A stretch of DNA of 10,878 bases, from NCBI GenBank assembly GCA_003978395.1, contig QNZV01000073.1, positions 1 through 10,878 on the forward strand. The letters run 5' to 3'. The first letter of the stretch is position 1. Each line of letters begins with the position of its first letter. The stretch is from Sulfurovum sp. Its GTDB lineage: Bacteria > Campylobacterota > Campylobacteria > Campylobacterales > Sulfurovaceae. The position numbers and the translations under genes are program-made. A model generated the notes under the pieces. The model worked only from the letters and a program-made list of their open reading frames with translations, made no database searches and was not told the origin of the DNA. Below are positions 4,535 to 10,878 of this stretch, one piece after another.

Positions 4535-6403
4535 ATGAATAGAAATTACGGTATTGATATTTGGGGGGATGATAATTTTATTATAAAGAGCAGTACCGTT
4601 AGAGTGAATTATCAATGCCAACCTTCACTACTGGAGATTACACAAAATATTCGAAAACAAGGCTATAAAGGTCCTGTTTTAGTGCGTTTTCCACACCTCA
4701 TCAAAAAACAAATCTCTACTCTTTATAGTGAGTTTAATCGAGCGAGAAAAGAGTTTGAGTATAAAGGTAGTTTTCAAGCTGTTTTTCCGTTGAAAGTCAA
4801 TCAATTTCCAAATTTTGTGAATGCACTAATGGATGTTTCAAAAGAGTATAACTATGGACTTGAAGCAGGGAGTAAAGCTGAACTGCTTATTGCTATTACC
4901 CACACTCCTTTGGGTTCGCCAATTACGGTTAATGGCTTTAAAGATAAAGAGATGATTTCATTGTGTTTTATCGCTTCTAATATGGGTCATAATCTTACCA
5001 TTACTATTGAAGGGGTGGGAGAGCTTGAGACCATTATAGAAGTAAATAATGAGTTTAACAAAGATAGCAAAAAAGCCATTCGACCCAAAATAGGTGTACG
5101 CATACGCCTTCACAGTACAGGCATAGGAACATGGGCAAAAAGTGGAGGGTACAGTTCCAAATTTGGATTAACATCTACAGAACTTTTAGAAGCTTATGAT
5201 TTAATGGAAAAACATAACTTACTTGAAGAGTTGTGGATGATTCATTTTCATATAGGTTCACAGATGAGTGAGATAGCTCCACTCAAAAAAGCCTTGCGAG
5301 AGGTGGGAAATATCTATGCCGATTTAAAGAATCGAGGGGCTTATGCACTCAATGCTATTAATATTGGTGGTGGACTTGCTGTTGAATACTCTCAACATGC
5401 TCACTCTAAAGAGATTAACTATGAACTCTCTGAATTTGCTAACGATGTTGTATTTTTGATTAAAGAGATTGCAAAAAATAAAGGTATTGAAGAACCTGAT
5501 ATTTTTACAGAATCTGGACGCTTTATTGCATCTTCTCACTCGGTACTTATTGCTCCTGTACTAGAGCTTTTTTCACAAGATTACCATGAAAAGTCTCTAC
5601 GATTAAAAGAGTCTAATCCTCCATTAATATCTGAACTATATGATTTATGGAGAGAGCTTAACCCCTCTAATGCACAGGAGTATCTTCATGATGCACTTGA
5701 CCATATGGAGAGTCTTTTGACACTTTTTGATTTAGGATATATAGATTTAGAAGACCGTTCAAATACAGAAATTTTAGTGCATCTTATTATTAAAAAATCC
5801 ATTATTTTATTGCAAAGTGAAGGGACACAAGAGCTAACTAAACTACAAAATAAGATTCAAGAACGTTATCTTGTAAATTTCTCTGCTTTTCAGTCACTAC
5901 CTGATTTTTGGGGATTGCAACAGCACTTTCCAATGATGCCTATAGATAAACTGGACATCGAACCGACTAATCCTGCAACACTATGGGATATTACCTGTGA
6001 CAGTGATGGAGAGATTACTTTTGATGACAATCTTCCACTCTACTTGCATGATGTTGATGTAACAAAAGAGGAGTATTTTTTAGCTTTTTTTCTAACAGGT
6101 GCTTATCAAGAGGTTTTAGGAATGAATCATAATCTGTTTACGCATCCTACAGAAGTTGTTGTTCATTTTGATAAAAAGGGCAACTACTATTTAGATAAGC
6201 TCATAGAGTCTCAAAATATTATGGATGTTTTAGGCGATATGAATTATGATAAAAGTAGTTTAGATAAAACGTTAAAACAACAAATTGAAGCATCAGAACG
6301 AATTAGTAAAGATAAAAAAAGTGACTTATTGGGCAAACTTTACCTCTATTTAAGTGAAAACAGCTATCTTAAAACCATACAAGCTAATAACGAGGAACAA
6401 TAA
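4535..6403 (+). CDS. speA: Biosynthetic arginine decarboxylase
   Basis: PLP-dependent decarboxylation of arginine to agmatine, first step of the agmatine route to putrescine and spermidine; cytoplasmic. It has 622 residues, the normal size of the SpeA family (about 610-660). The PLP lysine is Lys87 in FPLKVNQF, at the expected place in the alanine-racemase-type barrel. Further fold-III decarboxylase marks: FHIGSQ with its phosphate/cofactor-contacting residues, INIGGGLAVEY, and TESGRFIASSHSVLIAP, then the C-terminal TCDSDGEI segment. The ATG has a strong AGGGAG site 6 bases away and a clear promoter upstream. It forms an operon with cysE, whose start codon follows the stop without a gap. From memory, speA next to cysE and aspB is also the order in C. 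jejuni. Confidence 0.95.
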   Translation: MNRNYGIDIWGDDNFIIKSSTVRVNYQCQPSLLEITQNIRKQGYKGPVLVRFPHLIKKQISTLYSEFNRARKEFEYKGSFQAVFPLKVNQFPNFVNALMDVSKEYNYGLEAGSKAELLIAITHTPLGSPITVNGFKDKEMISLCFIASNMGHNLTITIEGVGELETIIEVNNEFNKDSKKAIRPKIGVRIRLHSTGIGTWAKSGGYSSKFGLTSTELLEAYDLMEKHNLLEELWMIHFHIGSQMSEIAPLKKALREVGNIYADLKNRGAYALNAINIGGGLAVEYSQHAHSKEINYELSEFANDVVFLIKEIAKNKGIEEPDIFTESGRFIASSHSVLIAPVLELFSQDYHEKSLRLKESNPPLISELYDLWRELNPSNAQEYLHDALDHMESLLTLFDLGYIDLEDRSNTEILVHLIIKKSIILLQSEGTQELTKLQNKIQERYLVNFSAFQSLPDFWGLQQHFPMMPIDKLDIEPTNPATLWDITCDSDGEITFDDNLPLYLHDVDVTKEEYFLAFFLTGAYQEVLGMNHNLFTHPTEVVVHFDKKGNYYLDKLIESQNIMDVLGDMNYDKSSLDKTLKQQIEASERISKDKKSDLLGKLYLYLSENSYLKTIQANNEEQ

Positions 6404-7102
6404 TTGAATCTTTTTCGTACTATTAAAGAGGACTTTCTAAATGTCAAACGGAATGACCCTGCTCTACACAACACTTTTGAACTTTTTTTTAACTACCCTG
6501 GTTTATGGGCGATGTTCTTCTATAGAATTTCTAACTCTCTCTATAAACGAGGGTTAAGATTCATACCACGGTTCATCTCTGCTATTGGACAATTTTTAAC
6601 TACCGTAGACATACATCCTGCTGCCACTATTGGTTGCCGTGTATTTATTGACCATGCTGTAGGTGTGGTTATTGGAGAGACTGCAATTATTGGTGATGAT
6701 GTGGTTATCTATCAACAGGTTACCTTAGGTGGGGTAAGTACGTCTCATGGAAAACGACACCCAACCATAGAAAACAATGTGATTATAGGAACAGGTGCTA
6801 AAGTTTTAGGAAATATTACCATTGGAACAGGGGCTAAGGTAGGTGCAAACTCTGTGGTTGTCAAAGATGTTCCAGCATATGCTACAGCTATTGGAATCCC
6901 TGCACGAATAATAAATTGTGATAATAAAAATGCTGAATTACGTCATGATATGCTTCCCGATGTTAATAAAGAGATTTTTCACTATCTGATTAAAAGAATT
7001 GCTGTTTTAGAAGAGACTATAAGAACAGGAAATGTTGAACTTATGGAGAAAGAAGACCATGAATTGAGTGAAATTTACTCAACGTTTATTAAGTCTATGT
7101 AG
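6404..7102 (+). CDS. cysE: Serine O-acetyltransferase
   Basis: Transfers acetyl from acetyl-CoA to L-serine, giving O-acetylserine for cysteine synthesis by CysK. It has 232 residues, shorter than E. coli CysE (273) and like the EpsC/plant-type short forms. A helical N-terminal domain (to about 60) precedes the left-handed beta-helix with hexapeptide repeats (about 68-170). The catalytic pair fits Asp69 (DIHPAA) and His84 (IDHAVG); GETAIIGDDVVIYQQVTLGG is partly visible at 91-110, and the substrate loop KRHP is at 117-120. The start is TTG at 6404, directly after the speA TAA (6401-6403); GAGGA at 6392-6396, seven bases upstream, supports it. The C-terminal tail after the helix carries the region that in other species binds CysK, though here it ends TFIKSM, without the usual terminal Ile. 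Confidence 0.95.
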   Translation: MNLFRTIKEDFLNVKRNDPALHNTFELFFNYPGLWAMFFYRISNSLYKRGLRFIPRFISAIGQFLTTVDIHPAATIGCRVFIDHAVGVVIGETAIIGDDVVIYQQVTLGGVSTSHGKRHPTIENNVIIGTGAKVLGNITIGTGAKVGANSVVVKDVPAYATAIGIPARIINCDNKNAELRHDMLPDVNKEIFHYLIKRIAVLEETIRTGNVELMEKEDHELSEIYSTFIKSM

Positions 7103-7141
7103 TAGATATTTTTTATACTTATTTTTTAATAACATCTTTTG

Positions 7142-7147
7142 TATACT
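7142..7147 (+). promoter_or_regulatory. Probable -10 box of the aspartate aminotransferase gene
   Basis: TATACT preceded by CTTTTG, matching the T-rich extended -10 style seen at the other promoters here but weaker. It gives a leader of about 44 bases before the ATG, with AAAAAGG at 7184-7190. Confidence 0.45.
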
Positions 7148-7197
7148 GTTGAGATTTTGATTAGTACAAAACATACTCAATACAAAAAGGCGAAACC

Positions 7198-8367
7198 ATG
7201 CTTTCACAACGTATACAGACACTATCTGCTTCTTTAACCATTGCTATCTCTTCATTGGCAAGAGACTTAAAAGCAGAAGGAAAAGATGTTATATCATTTT
7301 CAGCAGGAGAACCTGATTTTGATACACCAGTTGCAGTTAAAGATGCTGCTAAAAAAGCTCTTGATGAAGGAGTAACCAAATATACTGCTGTTGCAGGTAC
7401 TCCAAAACTTCTTCAAGCTGTTGCAGATAAACTTAAACGTGAAAATGGTCTAACCTATACCCCAAATCAGATTATCACTAATAATGGTGCTAAACACTCA
7501 CTTTTTAACCTTTTTCAAGCTGTTATTGATGAAGGAGATGAAGTAATAATTCCTGCTCCATACTGGGTAACCTACCCTGAATTAGTGAAGTATGCAGGTG
7601 GTATTTCAGTTATTATTGATACCAATGACGAAAGTGGATTTAAAATTACTCCAGAGCAATTAAAGTCAGCAATTACTCCAAAAACAAAAATGTTAGTTTT
7701 GACCTCTCCATCGAATCCAACAGGTGCTGTCTATTCAGAAGAGGAGCTTAAAGCATTAGCCGAAGTTCTCAAAGATACCAATGTAATCGTAGCTTCTGAT
7801 GAGATGTATGAAAAATTAGTCTTTGGAGAGACTAAGTTTGTAGCAACAGCTTCTATTTCAGAAGATATGTACAATAGAACCATTACAATTAATGGTCTAA
7901 GTAAATCAGCAGCGATGACAGGTTGGAGATTTGGATATTTAGCATCGGCAAATAGTGAACTTATCTCTGTAATGAACAAACTGCAATCACAAAGTACTTC
8001 AAACATAAACTCTATTACTCAATCAGCAGCGATTGTAGGTCTTGATGGAACAATTGATGCAGAAGTAGAGAGTATGAGAGTAGCATTTGAAGCTCGTTGT
8101 AATGAAGCTGTTGAGCTATTTAATGCTGTAGATGGTCTATCTGTAGTTAAACCAAACGGTGCATTTTATCTATTTGTGAATATCAAAGAGGTATCAAACG
8201 ACTCTATGCAATTTTGTAAAGATTTACTCGAAGAGCAAGGTGTAGCTGTTGTTCCAGGTGTTGGTTTTGGAAGTGAAGGGTACTTTAGATTCTCGTTTGC
8301 AACCAATATTGAGACCATCCGTATAGGTATTAAACGTATTGAAGCTTTTGTTCAAACATTAAAATAG
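7198..8367 (+). CDS. aspB: Class I aminotransferase, probable aspartate aminotransferase (AspB type)
   Basis: Interconverts aspartate plus 2-oxoglutarate with oxaloacetate plus glutamate using PLP; cytoplasmic. It has 389 residues, typical of the short subgroup I-gamma/AspB enzymes. Markers: FSAGEPDFDTP near residue 35-45, NNGAKHSLFN (PLP phosphate region), PAPYWVTYPE, LTSPSNPTGAVYS, ASDEMYEKLVF (Asp contacting the PLP ring nitrogen), and NGLSKSAAMTGWRFGY with the PLP lysine at 236. The C terminus has FRFSFAT, whose arginine binds the substrate alpha-carboxylate. The ATG is preceded by AAAAAGG. It stands 95 bases behind cysE with its own promoter candidate, and is followed by a hairpin. Some relatives in this subgroup also use prephenate, so substrate range is inferred. 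Confidence 0.93.
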   Translation: MLSQRIQTLSASLTIAISSLARDLKAEGKDVISFSAGEPDFDTPVAVKDAAKKALDEGVTKYTAVAGTPKLLQAVADKLKRENGLTYTPNQIITNNGAKHSLFNLFQAVIDEGDEVIIPAPYWVTYPELVKYAGGISVIIDTNDESGFKITPEQLKSAITPKTKMLVLTSPSNPTGAVYSEEELKALAEVLKDTNVIVASDEMYEKLVFGETKFVATASISEDMYNRTITINGLSKSAAMTGWRFGYLASANSELISVMNKLQSQSTSNINSITQSAAIVGLDGTIDAEVESMRVAFEARCNEAVELFNAVDGLSVVKPNGAFYLFVNIKEVSNDSMQFCKDLLEEQGVAVVPGVGFGSEGYFRFSFATNIETIRIGIKRIEAFVQTLK

Positions 8368-8374
8368 ATAAGAA

Positions 8375-8394
8375 AGGTACATATTTTTGTACCT
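8375..8394 (+). terminator. Hairpin after the aminotransferase gene
   Basis: AGGTACA (8375-8381) and TGTACCT (8388-8394) form a 7-bp stem with a TATTTT loop, starting 7 bases past the stop. There is no T run after it, as with the other 3' hairpins in this window. Confidence 0.5.
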
Positions 8395-8425
8395 ATTCAA
8401 AAACAAATCCTACACAAATAATATA

Positions 8426-8431
8426 TATTAT
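8426..8431 (+). promoter_or_regulatory. Possible -10 box of the Tyr-rich protein gene
   Basis: TATTAT within an AT-rich stretch, about 24 bases before the ATG, with AAAAGGA at 8442-8448. It is a weak match and only positional evidence supports it. Confidence 0.3.
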
Positions 8432-8454
8432 AGAGTTATTTAAAAGGATATGCT

Positions 8455-9279
8455 ATGAAAAAAATTCTTCTCATTGGCTCGTTTATACTCTCTATACTTT
8501 TTGCAGACAACTCTTTAGGTACTCCACTCTCTCCTTATGTTTTAAAACCTCAACAAGAGATAAAAAGTTACAATAAAAATGTAGAAAATCCACCAAAAGC
8601 AAAACCTCAACACTCTAAACAACAATTTAGAAAAGATGACCACCGTTATGATAAACGCTACAATAATTTCAATTATGATAGAGATGGATATTATGATGAC
8701 TATGGGTATTATTATGGATATTATGATAATAGAGGATATTTTTATAACAATATATTTTTTACCTACAACCGTCGATACAGCTACTACGATAGAGAGCATT
8801 TAAGAGGTCGTTTTAGACCCTCATATCGACACCATAGAGTCTATGAATATCATGTTGAAAATGATTGGAATCGAGTTCACTGTTACCGAGAACCAAACAG
8901 TATCGTCTATGGATATTATTATGACAGACCATCCTATAATACCTCTTATAGAAGTAGCTATTACAATAACTCTAGCCGTTACTCTCGTGATAATGCTAGA
9001 ATGTATACCCATAGAAATATAAACAGGAACACAAATCGAAATATCTACCAAAGAGATACACATCAAAGAGAAAACCATTATCGTCATGATAATCATCGTT
9101 ATAATAATCATCAAAATAATAACTACAGGAATCAAAACAATAATAATCACAACAGCTACCGAAATAGAAATGAACACCGAAGTGATACTAGAATGAGAAC
9201 TAGAAATTCATCCAATTCACATAGAAACACAACTCATTCAAACCAACACCCAACTGCCCATATGCAGTTATCGAGATAA
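8455..9279 (+). CDS. Exported Tyr/Asn/His/Arg-rich low-complexity protein
   Basis: A 274-residue protein with a clear Sec signal peptide: MKK, then a hydrophobic core to about residue 16, with probable cleavage near LFA-DN. The mature part has no recognisable fold. It is graded: a Lys/Pro/Gln-rich linker (about 25-60), a Tyr/Asp/Gly-rich block (about 64-105, DYGYYYGYYDN), a Tyr/Arg/His middle, and an Asn/His/Arg-rich tail (about 180-270) ending in HMQLSR. There is a single cysteine (HCYREP). A good ribosome site, the signal peptide and consistent composition say it is coding. The reverse-strand frames here are only mirror images of the bias. Predicted basic and secreted to the periplasm or surface; an envelope-binding, metal-binding or matrix role is conceivable but I do not assign one. 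Its last 12 bases overlap the opposite gene. Confidence 0.8.
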   Translation: MKKILLIGSFILSILFADNSLGTPLSPYVLKPQQEIKSYNKNVENPPKAKPQHSKQQFRKDDHRYDKRYNNFNYDRDGYYDDYGYYYGYYDNRGYFYNNIFFTYNRRYSYYDREHLRGRFRPSYRHHRVYEYHVENDWNRVHCYREPNSIVYGYYYDRPSYNTSYRSSYYNNSSRYSRDNARMYTHRNINRNTNRNIYQRDTHQRENHYRHDNHRYNNHQNNNYRNQNNNNHNSYRNRNEHRSDTRMRTRNSSNSHRNTTHSNQHPTAHMQLSR

Positions 9280-10242
9280 AAAGTTCTCTTTAAACAGCCC
9301 TTTTATAGTGTTGTTTAAGCCGTTAGAGTTAAACATAATTAACTCTCGGTAGTAGCGTTGCATCTTCTCTTCTAGTAAAATAGATTTTCCTCCATACAGC
9401 ACCATACCCGTGGTAATAACACTCTGAATAAGCGTGAAAAGCTCTATACGTAGTCTGTCCATTACTTCGCCACTCTCTGTCTCTAAAAACTGCTCTTTTA
9501 TACTTTCTAGTTGAGATTTAGCAGAAGCTTTAACATCTTTGTCCTGTAGGGCTTCCACAGCTCCTAAACCCACTCCATAGAGTGCAAAATGAACCGTTTT
9601 AGAGATGGATTTATGTTTTGTATAATTTCCCATAACTTTAGAAGAGACCACATCTTCAGAAGGAACAAAAAAATCATTTAATTCTATATTTACTGTAGCC
9701 ATACTATCTCCTACAAAACTACTAGCAACCTCTCCTACTTGAAAATTTTCAGAATTTTCAAACCTTGCCATGGCTTCATATTCACGACCATTATAATGAA
9801 AACCGATTAATAGAGTATCAAATATTTTATAACCACTTGCCCAAGTAAGTTTACCCTTTAGTCTATATCCACCTTCACATGGTGTAGCCCAAACAACCGT
9901 GACAGGAGCACGCAGATGATTTATAGCTACTCCACACTTTTTAGCAAAATACTCCTCTTGTTTAGGAAAATTATTTCCTGCCATAATTGCATTGGCTGCT
10001 AATATTTGAATAGACAAAAAAGCCAAAGAACCCGAATATTTTGTTAACATCGAAAAGAGTATAAACTTATATTCATTATGAAGTGATTTATCTATCTTAT
10101 AAAGTTTAAAAATCTCTTTTTTATAGAGTATATCAAAAGCCTTATTTAACAACTCACTATCACTATCTAATCTATACAAATCCAATATTTTTAACTCTTC
10201 TATTGCACTCTTTATCTGTTTTTTATATATTTCGTGATTCAT
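9268..10242 (-). CDS. Acyl-CoA dehydrogenase-fold flavoprotein, divergent
   Basis: A 324-residue cytoplasmic protein with the layout of acyl-CoA dehydrogenases: a helical N-terminal domain, a beta domain with GGYRLKGKLTWASG (about 124-137) and NIELNDFFVPSEDVV, and a C-terminal helical bundle with LYGGKSILLEEKMQRYYREL, which corresponds to the FAD-contacting GG/QR-RD region. It is shorter than the usual 370-400 residues and lacks the TEPxxGSD motif of true dehydrogenases. The GKLTWASG pattern is closer to the flavin-dependent monooxygenase branch (DszC/HsaA-like, Acyl-CoA_dh_2). Substrate is unknown. No reductase, ligase or other beta-oxidation gene is nearby. A start at 10242 has a GGGAAGAG stretch right before it. 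It is convergent with, and overlaps, the Tyr-rich gene. Confidence 0.75.
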   Translation of the reverse strand: MNHEIYKKQIKSAIEELKILDLYRLDSDSELLNKAFDILYKKEIFKLYKIDKSLHNEYKFILFSMLTKYSGSLAFLSIQILAANAIMAGNNFPKQEEYFAKKCGVAINHLRAPVTVVWATPCEGGYRLKGKLTWASGYKIFDTLLIGFHYNGREYEAMARFENSENFQVGEVASSFVGDSMATVNIELNDFFVPSEDVVSSKVMGNYTKHKSISKTVHFALYGVGLGAVEALQDKDVKASAKSQLESIKEQFLETESGEVMDRLRIELFTLIQSVITTGMVLYGGKSILLEEKMQRYYRELIMFNSNGLNNTIKGLFKENFLSR

Positions 10243-10270
10243 CTCTTCCCTATATTATAAAATAACCTTA

Positions 10271-10276
10271 ATTATA
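10271..10276 (-). promoter_or_regulatory. Probable -10 box of the acyl-CoA dehydrogenase-like gene
   Basis: TATAAT on the minus strand, preceded by ATGT, giving a leader of about 22 bases. A second TATAAT (10259-10254) is too near the ATG to be used in the normal way. Confidence 0.5.
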
Positions 10277-10298
10277 ACATAATTCGAATATTCATTTA

Positions 10299-10329
10299 TT
10301 GACTTAAAATATTAATCTTATAGTATAAT
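10299..10329 (+). promoter_or_regulatory. Promoter of the 3'-end lipoprotein gene
   Basis: TTGACT (10299-10304) and TATAAT (10324-10329), 19 bases apart, a little over the 17 optimum. Leader of about 16 bases with AAAAGGA at 10338-10344. It is divergent from the acyl-CoA dehydrogenase-like gene. Confidence 0.6.
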
Positions 10330-10351
10330 ACTTTCACAAAAGGAAAATATA

Positions 10352-10878
10352 ATGAAGAAAAAGAGAATAGTTAATTTGTCAATAGTTACAGTTATAGCGT
10401 TAACATTCATAGGTTGCAATACAAAAAATGGGAGCTATTTTAATATACTACAACTTCCAGGAAAAATCATAGATTCTGTTTTTGATAATAACTCATATCA
10501 TGTAAAAAAAGAGAAAATAGAAAGATATACAAAGATACATTATAACTCCCTAAGAGAAGAGGTCAAAGCGAAAAGTGGGAAACATTTAGAGGAGCTAATG
10601 GATATAGCAGAGATAGAGTTATCTAAACAAGATAGCGTAAAAGAACAACTGAATAAAGAGTATAAGACTATTTTTCATAATACTCAAATAGTTACAGAAA
10701 GATTTGTACAGATAATGGCTAAACTCTATTTACCAAAAGAGAAAACTAAAAAAATTAATGGTTTTACTTACATGGAGTTATATAAGATTACAAAAGAGTA
10801 TACAGATAAAAATTTTGAAAAGATTAGATTGGCTATAAAAGATAAAAAATCAGATATTTTTTTCCCTTTATCCAAAAA
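10352..10878 (+). CDS. Predicted lipoprotein, 3' end outside window
   Basis: An open frame runs from the ATG at 10352 to the last base with no stop (175 complete codons), so the gene continues beyond the window. The N terminus MKKKRIVN, a hydrophobic stretch and FIGC (Cys22) form a type II signal peptide. The mature part is lysine/glutamate-rich and probably mostly helical (for example EKIERYTKIHYNSLREEVK and LMDIAEIELSKQDS), with few glycines or prolines. I do not recognise the family. The start has AAAAGGA seven bases upstream and a promoter, so the gene call is good although the product is unknown. It has many ATA and AAA codons, slightly more AT-rich than the metabolic genes to its left. 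Confidence 0.75.
   Translation, partial: MKKKRIVNLSIVTVIALTFIGCNTKNGSYFNILQLPGKIIDSVFDNNSYHVKKEKIERYTKIHYNSLREEVKAKSGKHLEELMDIAEIELSKQDSVKEQLNKEYKTIFHNTQIVTERFVQIMAKLYLPKEKTKKINGFTYMELYKITKEYTDKNFEKIRLAIKDKKSDIFFPLSK

Noticed and set aside
4427..4621. Minus-strand ORF of 64 codons across the speA promoter and start
   Set aside because: It would read through the promoter, a REP-like arm and speA coding sequence; no start signals.
8542..9177. Two minus-strand ORFs rich in Ile, Val and Ser opposite the Tyr-rich gene
   Set aside because: Their composition is the reverse complement of Tyr/Asn/His/Arg codons; the plus frame has the signal peptide and ribosome site.
1..10878. CRISPR array, tRNA, rRNA, phage or transposase genes
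   Set aside because: No regularly spaced direct repeats, no cloverleaf-like or rRNA sequence, and no integrase or transposase motif seen in any frame.

Overview
The window is about 10.9 kb of AT-rich, gene-dense DNA, most likely from a free-living member of the Campylobacterota (Sulfurimonas/Sulfurovum-like). This rests on protein character, on extended -10 promoters of the TTTTnAGnTATAAT kind, and on gene order. As far as I recall, Campylobacter jejuni keeps two of the same clusters: slt / lipoprotein / mobB / fbp / small Cys-rich ORF, and speA / cysE / aspB. The lineage is an inference, not a database result.

Layout. 1-782: 3' part of a soluble lytic transglycosylase, convergent with a lipoprotein gene (794-1369, minus), with a symmetrical hairpin spanning both stop codons. 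1370-1747: a non-coding interval filled by a nested palindromic element (1388-1657). 1748-3760: a tight plus-strand operon of mobB, class I fbp, a 65-residue four-cysteine protein and a membrane-anchored CxxCH haem-binding protein. 3830-4213: a class II superoxide reductase on its own promoter. 4214-4534: non-coding, with a terminator-like hairpin and two inverted REP-like palindromes. 4535-7102: speA (arginine decarboxylase) followed without a gap by cysE (serine acetyltransferase, TTG start). 7198-8367: aspartate aminotransferase. 8455-9279: an exported Tyr/Asn/His/Arg-rich low-complexity protein, convergent with and overlapping by 12 bp an acyl-CoA dehydrogenase-fold protein (9268-10242, minus). 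10352 to the end: 5' part of a second, unrecognised lipoprotein.

Most genes are core metabolism: gluconeogenesis (fbp), molybdenum cofactor maturation (mobB), amino-acid and polyamine synthesis (aspartate aminotransferase, cysE, speA), oxygen/superoxide defence (SOR) and cell-wall turnover (slt). I see no CRISPR array, phage, transposase, tRNA or rRNA. The most unusual signal is the 270-bp element at 1388-1657: perfect 33-bp outer inverted repeats enclose two hairpin modules with different stems, whose loops are complementary to each other. Second is the inverted REP-like pair at 4273-4430. The Tyr-rich secreted protein, the SOR with an altered active-site motif and the four-Cys small protein are the protein-level items worth checking.
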